DNA of 14,166 bases, from assembly GCA_029862935.1 (NCBI GenBank), contig JAOTWK010000045.1, forward strand, positions 1 through 14,166. The letters are read 5' to 3'. Made by a program: the position numbers and the translations under genes. This stretch comes from Gemmatimonadota bacterium. GTDB lineage: Bacteria > Gemmatimonadota > Gemmatimonadetes > Gemmatimonadales > GWC2-71-9. A model generated the notes under the pieces. It had not been told where the DNA came from and did no database searches. It saw nothing but the letters and a program-made list of their open reading frames with translations. Positions 6,493 through 13,330 of this stretch are shown piece by piece. The first letter of the stretch is position 1. Every line of letters begins with the position of its first letter.

Positions 6493-8910
6493 TCATAGAA
6501 GCGAAACCGGGTCTCGGTCGAACACCACCCGCACCGGTCCGCGGCCCGTGTGCGGCGCGCGCTGAGCGGCATATCGCATCACCTGTCCCAGCTGCGCGGC
6601 GTCGTGACCCCGCAGCAGGAGATGCCAGCGCCACCGCCTCTGGATACGCGCCAGGGGGGCTGGTGCTGGGCCAATGACATCGATGCTGCCCGGCGCTCGT
6701 GCCTCGATCAGTCCCCGCACCCAGTCTCCTACGTCGATCGCGGCGTTGGCGGTCACCGTCTCCTGATTGCTGCTGACGAGTACGTTGACGAGCGCCACGT
6801 GAGGTGGGTACGGCGGGCTTTGCCGCGATGCGAGTTCCCGCTCGGCGAACTGCTCGAAGTCATGTCGCGCTGCCGCCTGCAGGGCAAAGTGGCTGGGTGT
6901 CCGGGTCTGAACGAGGACCTTGCCACCCCTCGGTCCTCGTCCGGCCCTCCCCGCCACCTGCGCAATGAGTTGAAACGTCCGTTCCGCAGCGCGGAAGTCT
7001 GGCAAGTGCAGCCCGGTATCGGCATCGACGACTCCCACGAGCGTGATCCCCGGGAAGTCGAGTCCCTTGGCGATCATCTGTGTTCCAAACAGCACGTCGA
7101 CGTCGCGTCGACCGACCGCCTCGAGAATCCTCCGGTGCGACCACTTGCCCGAGGTCGTGTCGGCATCCATCCGAGCGAGCCGGGCCGAGCTGAACCGCTC
7201 CGCGAGCCACCGCTCGAGCGTTTGGGTCCCCACGCCGCGTGTTCGGTGCGCGGTAGCGCCACACTCAGGGCAGCTGTGCGGGAGCGGCGTGTCGTAGCCG
7301 CAGTAGTGGCACCTGAGACCTGCGGGCGCACGGTGAACCGTCAGTGAGATCGAGCATGCGGGACATTCCCAGACGTGTCCGCAGTCAGGGCACTGCAGGA
7401 AGTGGGCAAACCCACGCCGGTTGAGCAAGAGCATCACCTGGTCTCCCGCCCGCAGTGCCTCGTCGACCGCAGCGTCTAGCGCCTGTGACCAGGGCACGAT
7501 CCGCGCTTCACGCACGCGTGCCTCCGATCGCATGTCGATCAGTGCCACCTCCGGAAGCGGCCGCGCCGACACGCGATTGGGCAACCCGACCACCGGGATG
7601 CGGTCGCGTTTTGCCCAAGTCTCCAGCGCCGGTGTGGCGCTGCCCAGGATGACCCGAGCGCCCTCGATGCGTCCCCGGCGGAGCGCCACATCGCGGGTGT
7701 GGTAGCGCGGCGATTCGCCGTGCTTGTAGCTCGCATCGTGTTCCTCGTCCACCACGATTGCCGCAAGCCTGGGTATCGGCGCAAACACCGCGGATCTCGC
7801 CCCTACGGCAACCCGCTTCGCTCCGCTGGCGAGCGCGCGCCACGCATCGACCCGTTCTCCATCGGAGAGCCCACTGTGGAGTACCGCCACCGTATCACCG
7901 AACGCGCCCCGCACGCGCGACACGGTCTGAGGTGTGAGGGCAATTTCCGGCACGAGCACAATGACACCCTGCTCTGCCCGTACAGCGTCCCGTAGCGCCT
8001 CGAGGTACACCAGTGTCTTTCCACTTCCGGTCACACCAAACAGCGTGATGGCCTTCCCCGGATCGATTCCTCGAATCGCGTCCACCGCTGCTGCCTGGTC
8101 CCGACTGGGTGAGGCCAGTGGCTCACTGATCACGTCGCTGAACGGGTCGCGCGGCTGTTCGCGATCCTCGATGACGGCCACCCCGCGTTCCACGAGTCCT
8201 CGCACCACTCCAGGTGAAAACCTGAGCTGCGACGACAGATGCCGGACCGAGACTTCGCCACCCAGGCTATCCGCGACCTCATATGCCTCACGTTGTCGTG
8301 TCGCGCGGCCAAACACCTGCTCGCGCTCGAGCAGCGTCGGCAGCATCCGACGGAGGACGAGGATTCGCTCCGTCTTCGGTTTGGGTCCCAGCCGCGGAGG
8401 CTGCGTCTCCAACGTCACGACCCCAGCGCGAGCCAGACGTTGCAGCACGTCCCAGACGGGACGTTTGAGCCTGCGGCTCAGCACACTGGACGATGCGCTC
8501 CCCCCGGCCCGCTCCAGCGCCTCGACGACCGCCCGGCTCACACCCCCGGGAGCGGACGTCGCGTCGTGCAGGCTGGCGACGAGTCGCGAGCCGCCCCACA
8601 GTGCTGACGGCAACATGGCGCGGAAAGCAAGGCCGATGGACGCCGCGTAGTACCGTGACATCCACTGCGCCAGCTCAAGGAGTGCCGTCGGAACGAGGGG
8701 AGTCGGGTCGGGCGCAAGCAGTACGGACTTGAGTTCGGTGCGTTCGGCCACGTCGACCTCGAGCACGACACCGACCAGCTCACGCGACCGCACGGGTACG
8801 ACAACTCTCGCACCCGGCAGCACACGATCCGCGAGCCCGAGAGGGACCGCGTAGACGTAGGGTTGTGGACTCGGGATGGGGAGGGCGACCGAGCAGGTCT
8901 CCGGGATCAT
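6493..8910 (-). CDS. priA: Primosomal protein N' (replication restart helicase PriA)
   Basis: PriA is the 3'-5' superfamily 2 helicase that recognises stalled forks and reloads the replisome. From the ATG at 8910 it has 805 residues, a little longer than the E. coli protein (about 730). Order of parts: N-terminal DNA-binding region (YAVPLGLADRVLPGARVVVP); a winged-helix-like middle section; Walker A GVTGSGKT at 292-299; Walker B VVDEEHDASYK with DEEH at 388-391; eight zinc-ligand cysteines C507, C510, C516, C519, C534, C537, C547 and C550 in four CxxC pairs; then the helicase C-terminal motifs GTQMIAKGLDFP and QVAGRAGRG. The ATG overlaps the upstream methyltransferase stop as ATGA, which is why it is preferred over an in-frame GTG at 8922. 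All catalytic and zinc motifs are intact. Confidence 0.96.
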   Translation of the reverse strand: MIPETCSVALPIPSPQPYVYAVPLGLADRVLPGARVVVPVRSRELVGVVLEVDVAERTELKSVLLAPDPTPLVPTALLELAQWMSRYYAASIGLAFRAMLPSALWGGSRLVASLHDATSAPGGVSRAVVEALERAGGSASSSVLSRRLKRPVWDVLQRLARAGVVTLETQPPRLGPKPKTERILVLRRMLPTLLEREQVFGRATRQREAYEVADSLGGEVSVRHLSSQLRFSPGVVRGLVERGVAVIEDREQPRDPFSDVISEPLASPSRDQAAAVDAIRGIDPGKAITLFGVTGSGKTLVYLEALRDAVRAEQGVIVLVPEIALTPQTVSRVRGAFGDTVAVLHSGLSDGERVDAWRALASGAKRVAVGARSAVFAPIPRLAAIVVDEEHDASYKHGESPRYHTRDVALRRGRIEGARVILGSATPALETWAKRDRIPVVGLPNRVSARPLPEVALIDMRSEARVREARIVPWSQALDAAVDEALRAGDQVMLLLNRRGFAHFLQCPDCGHVWECPACSISLTVHRAPAGLRCHYCGYDTPLPHSCPECGATAHRTRGVGTQTLERWLAERFSSARLARMDADTTSGKWSHRRILEAVGRRDVDVLFGTQMIAKGLDFPGITLVGVVDADTGLHLPDFRAAERTFQLIAQVAGRAGRGPRGGKVLVQTRTPSHFALQAAARHDFEQFAERELASRQSPPYPPHVALVNVLVSSNQETVTANAAIDVGDWVRGLIEARAPGSIDVIGPAPAPLARIQRRWRWHLLLRGHDAAQLGQVMRYAAQRAPHTGRGPVRVVFDRDPVSLL

Positions 8911-9686
8911 CCGTGGGGCCACCGCGTGCCTTTGACCATCGACAGCCCAAGGACGCGCCGCTGCGCGAGCCGACGGAGCGTGGCGACCTCAGGGCTCAGC
9001 GCGGCGCGCACGCCTGCCCACTGCGCCGCGCGCCACCCGCGCGCCACCGACCCAATACGATTGGGTGACATCCATCCGCCGTCCGACGCAGCATCTTCCA
9101 CCGACAACTCGACCACGCCGGCAGCCCGAAAATAGCTCTTCCACTCCACCAAGAGGGCTGGGTACAGGCCGAGTGACTTCACCGCGGCCACGTCCGGTTC
9201 TTCTGGCGTGCTCAACCACGACGGCACGATGGCCGCCACGACACTCATTGGCCGAGCCACCCGCCCCATCTCTTTGACGATCTGCGCGCCGTCGGTATCG
9301 GCGAGATACAAGAGGTTGGCGATGGTGAGGTCGAAGACCTGTGCCTCGTGCGGCAACTCGGGTGCGTCGATGGCCTGAAACGTGGCCAGTCGGGCGAGCC
9401 CGGCATCCCGGACCGAGCGCTCCGCCATCTCAATGGCCTGGTGGTCGAGATCCACGCCCTGAACGTGAGTTTCGAACCGCTGCGCCCACCACAGCACCGA
9501 CCGACCGGACCCACACCCAACCCACAGCACTTCCTGCTTCGGTTCGGCGTCGACGAGCTTCGCCAGACGACGATGGATCGGTTCCGCCACGTCGGCCCAT
9601 GGCTGGATCACGGCCATGAGTCCAGTCGGGGACAGCCGAGCAGGCATGGAGAGACTAGGCTCCGTCCGTCGTGCGAGCGGGAGCAT
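8907..9686 (-). CDS. Class I SAM-dependent methyltransferase, substrate unknown
   Basis: A 259-residue protein with a Rossmann methyltransferase fold: motif I VLWVGCGSGRS at about 53-63, the ribose-binding acid D79 in QGVDLDHQAIEMAE, a motif II-like VFDLTIANLLYL, and a C-terminal region predicted to cap substrate. The IxPW stretch near residues 27-30 and the following helix precede motif I. Nothing in the sequence fixes the substrate; the fold is shared by small-molecule and quinone methyltransferases. The first ATG, 6 nt after the upstream aldehyde dehydrogenase stop, is used here, but ATGs at 9647 and 9617 are also possible; GGAG lies 12 nt before the 9647 ATG. The stop overlaps the priA ATG, so the two are translationally coupled, although no functional link with replication restart is known to me. 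Confidence 0.8.
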   Translation of the reverse strand: MLPLARRTEPSLSMPARLSPTGLMAVIQPWADVAEPIHRRLAKLVDAEPKQEVLWVGCGSGRSVLWWAQRFETHVQGVDLDHQAIEMAERSVRDAGLARLATFQAIDAPELPHEAQVFDLTIANLLYLADTDGAQIVKEMGRVARPMSVVAAIVPSWLSTPEEPDVAAVKSLGLYPALLVEWKSYFRAAGVVELSVEDAASDGGWMSPNRIGSVARGWRAAQWAGVRAALSPEVATLRRLAQRRVLGLSMVKGTRWPHG

Positions 9687-9692
9687 TGACGC

Positions 9693-11267
9693 TCATTCGC
9701 CGAACTTGATCCCCTGGGCGAGTGGCAGGTCTGTACTCCAGTTGATCGTATTGGTCTGCCGACGCATGTACGCCTTCCACGCATCCGACCCCGACTCTCG
9801 GCCACCGCCGGTGTCTTTCTCGCCTCCGAACGCCCCACCGATTTCCGCACCACTGGTCCCGATATTCACGTTGGCAATCCCACAATCCGACCCTCGGGCC
9901 GAGAGAAACAACTCCGCCTCTCGCACATGCTCCGTGAAGATCGCCGATGAGAGGCCCTGCGGCACGCCGTTGTGATACCGCATGGCTTCTTCGAGCTCAT
10001 CCACCGCCCGCTGTGGCGTCGACCCCGCATTGCCATAGGTGATGACGTAGAGAATCGGCGCGAATGTTTCCTCTTGCACGATGGCGAACTCGTTCTTCGC
10101 CTCGGCGATGCAGGGCGTGACATAGTGACCGCCGGGATAGTCCCGTCCCTCGAGCGGTTCGCCACCGTAGAGAATCGTCCCGCCTTCTTGTCTCACCCGC
10201 GTCATCGCGTTCTGCAGGTCCGTGACTGCACCGTGCGTGACCAGCGGGCCCATGACCGTCTCCGGCAGCCGTGGATCGCCGATGCGAATGTCTCCGTACG
10301 CCTTCACCAGACGCTTGACGAGCTCGTCCCTGATCGATGCGTGGACGATGATGCGCCGGGTGCTGGTGCATCGCTGACCCGCCGTCCCCACCGCACCGAA
10401 CAGAATGGCCCGAAGCGCCAAGTCGAGATTCGCATTCGGCGTCACGACGATCGCGTTGTTGCCACCCAATTCGAGAATGGTTCGTCCGAACCGCGTGCCG
10501 ACCACCTCGGCAACCCGGCGACCTACCTGACAACTTCCCGTCGCGGACACGAGGGGAATCCGCTTGTCATGCAGCAGTCGGTCTCCGATCGTCGAACCCC
10601 GCCCGATCACCAGCGAGAAGATCGCCGGGTCAACTCCATTGTCTCGCGCAACCTGCTCGGCGATCTTCGTGCACGCGATCGCGGTGAGCGGGGTTTGGCT
10701 CGATGGCTTCCACACGACACTGTCTCCGCACACGGCGGCAATCGCCGTGTTCCAACTCCACACGGCCACCGGGAAGTTGAATGCGCTGATCACGCCCACG
10801 ACACCCAGCGGATGCCACTGCTCGGTCATCCGATGGTCAGGGCGCTCCGAGTGCATCGACAGTCCGTAGAGCTGACGAGAGAGACCGACGGCGAAGTCGC
10901 AGATGTCGATCATCTCCTGAACCTCCCCTTCTCCTTCAGGGAGAATCTTGCCCATCTCCAACGTCACCAACTGGCCGAGTGCGTGCTTCACATCTCGCAA
11001 CCGATTGCCGAGCTGGCGGACGATCTCCCCGCGTTTCGGCGCCGGAACCTTCCGCCACTCGAGAAACGCGGCATGCGCGCGGTCCACAATCTGATCGTAT
11101 TCGTCCTCAGTGACTTGCTTGATGGTTCCGATCGACGACCCGTCAATCGGACTCGTCACCGTCAACTCGGAGCTAGAACCAAGCCACTCGCCCCCAAACC
11201 CACCCGGATTGACCTCAGCGAGGTCGAGCATCTCGAGGACATCATGCTGTAGTGCAACGTCTGTCAT
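9693..11267 (-). CDS. amaB: ALDH7-family aldehyde dehydrogenase (aminoadipate semialdehyde / piperideine-6-carboxylate dehydrogenase)
   Basis: Oxidises 2-aminoadipate 6-semialdehyde (in equilibrium with piperideine-6-carboxylate) to 2-aminoadipate with NAD(P)+, a step of lysine breakdown. The 524-residue sequence has the ALDH core: N164 (SAFNFPVAVW), K187 (VVWKPSS), the general base E266 (LELGGNN) and nucleophile C300 (GTAGQRCTSTRR). The QRCTSTRR context and the C-terminal block GGAFGGEKDTGGGRESGSDA are characteristic of the antiquitin (ALDH7A1) branch, which is why I name the substrate; a related semialdehyde is possible. AAGGA lies about 8 nt before the ATG at 11267. It has a 148-bp leader gap containing a plausible promoter and hairpin, and the methyltransferase gene follows after 6 nt. 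No other lysine catabolism gene is visible. Confidence 0.88.
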   Translation of the reverse strand: MTDVALQHDVLEMLDLAEVNPGGFGGEWLGSSSELTVTSPIDGSSIGTIKQVTEDEYDQIVDRAHAAFLEWRKVPAPKRGEIVRQLGNRLRDVKHALGQLVTLEMGKILPEGEGEVQEMIDICDFAVGLSRQLYGLSMHSERPDHRMTEQWHPLGVVGVISAFNFPVAVWSWNTAIAAVCGDSVVWKPSSQTPLTAIACTKIAEQVARDNGVDPAIFSLVIGRGSTIGDRLLHDKRIPLVSATGSCQVGRRVAEVVGTRFGRTILELGGNNAIVVTPNANLDLALRAILFGAVGTAGQRCTSTRRIIVHASIRDELVKRLVKAYGDIRIGDPRLPETVMGPLVTHGAVTDLQNAMTRVRQEGGTILYGGEPLEGRDYPGGHYVTPCIAEAKNEFAIVQEETFAPILYVITYGNAGSTPQRAVDELEEAMRYHNGVPQGLSSAIFTEHVREAELFLSARGSDCGIANVNIGTSGAEIGGAFGGEKDTGGGRESGSDAWKAYMRRQTNTINWSTDLPLAQGIKFGE

Positions 11268-11300
11268 CGTTCGAGTCCTTGCTGGTTACGTGCCACACAC

Positions 11301-11323
11301 CCGCGGAGTCAGATCTCCCGCGG
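11301..11323 (-). promoter_or_regulatory. Hairpin in the aldehyde dehydrogenase 5' leader
   Basis: CCGCGGAG (11301-11308) pairs with CTCCCGCGG (11315-11323), giving 8 bp with one bulged base and a 6-nt loop. It lies between the candidate -10 element and the ATG, so it would be in the leader RNA. There is no T-run, so it is not a simple terminator. Its role is unknown. Confidence 0.3.
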
Positions 11324-11348
11324 CGATTCCGTCGACCGAAGCGACCTC

Positions 11349-11357
11349 ATTCTACCA
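11349..11357 (-). promoter_or_regulatory. Candidate extended -10 promoter for the aldehyde dehydrogenase gene
   Basis: On the minus strand TGGTAGAAT forms an extended -10 (TGn plus TAGAAT, 5 of 6 to consensus) about 80 nt before the ATG at 11267. The -35 position (TGGCCG, 17-bp spacer) is poor, as is common for extended -10 promoters. It is the best sigma-70-like site in the 148-bp gap between the deacetylase stop and this gene. Confidence 0.4.
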
Positions 11358-11415
11358 CGCCGCGTTGCGTCCGGCCACTCGATCACGGGACGCGGCCCTC
11401 TCCCCCTGATCGCCA

Positions 11416-12339
11416 TCACATCAACGCCTCCAAGTGCGCCGCCACACCATCTGCCAGCCGTTCTGGCACGTATCCTCCTTCGAGCACGGAGGCAATGGGC
11501 ACGCCCTCACGTCGCCACTCGGCCACCCACTCAGCATAATGCTCCGGTTCGAGCGTGAACCCGGCGAGCGGATCACCAGCCATTGCATCGAATCCAGCCG
11601 AGATCAAGACGAGATTCGGCCGCCACCCTTGCATCGCCTGCGTCACCGCGTCAGCCAAGCTGCGGACATACTCCTCAGGCGCGAGTCCCGGAGGCCTGGG
11701 CACGTTGAAGATGTTGCCTACCCCTCGCTCCTCGACGCGTCCAGTTCCCGGGTACAATGGCCACTGGTGGAGCGAGACATATCGGATTCGTTCGTCGGTT
11801 TCCACGATCGCTTGCGTGCCATTCCCATGGTGCACGTCCCAGTCGACGATGAGCACCCGCTCAATCGCCGGATCTTCGAGCATGGCGCGAGCTGCAATCA
11901 CGACATTGTTGAAGAGACAGAACCCCATGGCGCGGTCAGCGGTGGCATGGTGCCCAGGCGGACGCACAGGGGCAAACGCGGTTCCGTGCTCGACGGCCAA
12001 ACGCGCTGCCAAGAGCGCCGCACCAGCCGCGTGACGAGCGGCATGCAGGCTGTGCGCGCTCATCGCGGTGTCGGCGTCCAGCCTCCCACCGCCCTCGGCG
12101 TCGACAGCCGTCAGCATCTTCACATAGCGCATCGCGTGCACCTGGCTAATGACGGCGTCCGGTGCTGCATCCGCCTCATGCCACACGAGGGTGGCAGGCG
12201 ACCACTGGCGCAAGCGCGCCAGAATCGCCTCGAGGCGACGAGGCGACTCCGGGTGCCCCGGACCCGCGTCGTGCAAGAGAGACGACGGGTGGTAGCAAAT
12301 ATGGATGGGCAAGGAAACGATCGAAGAGCATCTGCGCAT
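11416..12339 (-). CDS. Class II histone deacetylase-like amidohydrolase
   Basis: A zinc-dependent deacetylase of the HDAC/AcuC/acetylpolyamine amidohydrolase superfamily, 307 residues, presumably cytoplasmic (no signal). The entire active site is present: the His pair H130-H131 (RPPGHHA), zinc ligands D168 and H170 (IVDWDVHHGNGT), zinc ligand D251 (SAGFDAMAGDPL) and the transition-state Tyr Y290 (LEGGYVPE). The YPGTGRVEERG and FNVPRPPG stretches resemble class II enzymes more than AcuC. Substrates in bacteria include acetylated lysines and acetylated polyamines; the sequence does not choose between them, though polyamine synthesis genes lie further down the same strand. The ATG at 12339 is the only ATG in the open stretch after an in-frame TGA; its Shine-Dalgarno is weak. 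The ubiquitin-fold gene ends 38 nt upstream. Confidence 0.9.
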   Translation of the reverse strand: MRRCSSIVSLPIHICYHPSSLLHDAGPGHPESPRRLEAILARLRQWSPATLVWHEADAAPDAVISQVHAMRYVKMLTAVDAEGGGRLDADTAMSAHSLHAARHAAGAALLAARLAVEHGTAFAPVRPPGHHATADRAMGFCLFNNVVIAARAMLEDPAIERVLIVDWDVHHGNGTQAIVETDERIRYVSLHQWPLYPGTGRVEERGVGNIFNVPRPPGLAPEEYVRSLADAVTQAMQGWRPNLVLISAGFDAMAGDPLAGFTLEPEHYAEWVAEWRREGVPIASVLEGGYVPERLADGVAAHLEALM

Positions 12340-12377
12340 GCGGAGAAGAAACTCACCGCATCCGGTCGCTCACCGCC

Positions 12378-12647
12378 TCATCGCACCGGTACGCGGCGCG
12401 TCGCCAACACGATAAACGCCGCTTGATCCGGCACAGCGAGATCCGCAAGGGTCCTCGTCTCGTCGGAGAGCTTCCCGCCGCGGAATTTGACCTCGTAGTC
12501 GGCCATCTGGGGCGACCGGCCAGTGGCCTTCTGCAAGGCTTCCGTCTTGAGGCGCGCCACGGTCCAATCGGGCGTAACCGACAGCTCCACGATGTCCCAC
12601 ACCTCAGGCACCCACACGCGGACCGACAACTCCGTGACCACTGTCAT
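12378..12647 (-). CDS. Small ubiquitin-fold (beta-grasp) protein
   Basis: An 89-residue protein whose layout follows ubiquitin over nearly its whole length: a beta hairpin (LSVRVWVPEV, VELSVTP), a helix (DWTVARLKTEALQKATG), then YEVKFRGGKLSDETRTLADL and AAFIVLATRR. The segment KLSDETRTLADL matches ubiquitin's KQLEDGRTLSDY region, and the last strand is VLATRR against VLRLRG. It ends RRVPVR without the terminal Gly-Gly needed for conjugation, so it is more like a non-conjugated beta-grasp protein (compare EsaB/YukD) than a tag. No E1-, E2- or JAB-like gene is in the window. Start: ATG at 12647 with GGGAGAGG a few bases before it; the upstream TGA shares its A (TGATG), so the two genes are coupled. 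An adjacent GTG at 12650 is an alternative. Confidence 0.72.
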   Translation of the reverse strand: MTVVTELSVRVWVPEVWDIVELSVTPDWTVARLKTEALQKATGRSPQMADYEVKFRGGKLSDETRTLADLAVPDQAAFIVLATRRVPVR

Positions 12648-12916
12648 CACGCCTCTCCCTCCACCATTGGCAGAGTGGAAAAGAACCGTCCGATCGCTTG
12701 GTCAAACAACAGGGTCGACGCGCGGATCCACGTTCCAGGAGCTGTTTCAAACACAGCCAAGGTGAGTTCCTCGCCTCCCTGACCGCGGAAGGTCACGTGT
12801 CTCGGCCCTTCCATTTCCAGGAACGCGGCCGTATGGGGCGAGCGCTCGGCGAAGAACATCTTGGCGCGCTTGAGCACCTCTGCAGGAGGTAGTGACGTCG
12901 TCATTTCGTGGGTCAT
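12647..12916 (-). CDS. Unrecognised 89-residue protein coupled to the ubiquitin-fold gene
   Basis: I do not recognise this family. The visible layout is an N-terminal helix (PPAEVLKRAKMFFAERS), then a beta-rich part (HVTFRGQGGEELTLAVFE, then TWIRASTLLFD) and a short helix ending GRFFSTLPMVEGEA; there are no cysteines, membrane segments or catalytic motifs. Pattern and composition look like a compact globular alpha/beta protein. The start used is the ATG at 12916; GGAAGGAG lies about 13 nt upstream, rather far, and an in-frame ATG at 12904 or a GTG at 12943 are alternatives. Its last codons carry the Shine-Dalgarno of the ubiquitin-fold gene, and its TGA overlaps that gene's ATG, so the two proteins are probably made in fixed ratio and may interact. 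A plausible promoter lies just upstream. Confidence 0.65.
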   Translation of the reverse strand: MTHEMTTSLPPAEVLKRAKMFFAERSPHTAAFLEMEGPRHVTFRGQGGEELTLAVFETAPGTWIRASTLLFDQAIGRFFSTLPMVEGEA

Positions 12917-12969
12917 CGCGGACGGCAGACTCCTTCCCAGCACGTTGGTAAGCCAGTTTCACCGCTCCA

Positions 12970-12999
12970 AAGATAACCGCGGCGTACCCGGCGTCTGAA
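12970..12999 (-). promoter_or_regulatory. Candidate sigma-70 promoter upstream of the small coupled genes
   Basis: On the minus strand TTCAGA (12999-12994), an 18-bp spacer and TATCTT (12975-12970) match the -35/-10 consensus at 4 of 6 positions each. It lies in the 96-nt gap after the receiver-like gene and about 55 nt before the ATG at 12916, so the ubiquitin-fold and deacetylase genes could form their own transcription unit. Match quality is modest. Confidence 0.3.
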
Positions 13000-13012
13000 G
13001 GGGACGTCGTTT

Positions 13013-13330
13013 CTACGCACCGGCCAGGACTCGCTCTACCGTGTCGACAATCTCGGAGTTGGGAACCGCATTGGCGCCGGCCTCTCGGGCGCGGCGTAGC
13101 AGCTGCGGTGCGACGTGCGAGCCGAAGGCAAGCACTCGACTGCCCTGGGCCATGAGCGTCCGTATCTCTAGGATATCCGCGTCCTCACGCAACTCCACAA
13201 TCGCAATCGGCGCATCGTCGGCAGTGACCGCCGTCCAGCCCGCCCGTTCGACCGTACCGGCAAGCTTCGCACGGAAGAAGAGATCGTGGGTTCTGATCAG
13301 CACTCGGCGTCTATCGGATTCTCGTGACAT
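13013..13330 (-). CDS. Small degenerate receiver-like protein
   Basis: A 105-residue single-domain protein with the alternating beta/alpha pattern of CheY-like receivers: VLIRTHDLFFRAKLAGTVERAGW at the start, ADILEIRTLM in the middle, RVLAFGSH (strand 4 with a Ser at the Thr/Ser position), AREAGANAVP and a final helix EIVDTVERVLA. The usual acidic pair after strand 1 is replaced by RTHD, the phospho-acceptor position reads ILEIR rather than LLDxxMP, and the conserved Lys after strand 5 is Asn (VPNSE). It is therefore unlikely to be phosphorylated, and may be a pseudo-receiver or another flavodoxin-like fold. Start: ATG at 13330 with GGACGGGG just upstream, overlapping the metallopeptidase gene by 20 nt; the longer open frame to 13498 lies inside that gene and is not family-like. 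Confidence 0.68.
   Translation of the reverse strand: MSRESDRRRVLIRTHDLFFRAKLAGTVERAGWTAVTADDAPIAIVELREDADILEIRTLMAQGSRVLAFGSHVAPQLLRRAREAGANAVPNSEIVDTVERVLAGA

Noticed and set aside
6177..6572. Minus-strand frame running through the priA end and the 167-residue gene
   Set aside because: Part of it reads plausibly (around RFRFYDGANGETRVE), but it covers the conserved PriA C-terminus in another frame and then becomes Arg/Ser-rich, so it looks like a shadow.
6550..7347. Plus-strand open frame opposite the 3' half of priA
   Set aside because: It mirrors the PriA zinc-binding and helicase region, has no recognisable motif, and has no promoter or ribosome site I could see.
9972..11252. Long plus-strand open frame (426 codons) opposite the aldehyde dehydrogenase gene
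   Set aside because: It is antisense to a clearly conserved ALDH; the translation is Arg/His-rich with no family features, a common artefact in GC-rich genomes.
11434..12426. Plus-strand open frame of 330 codons opposite the deacetylase
   Set aside because: The opposite strand encodes an intact HDAC active site; this translation shows no domain-like pattern.
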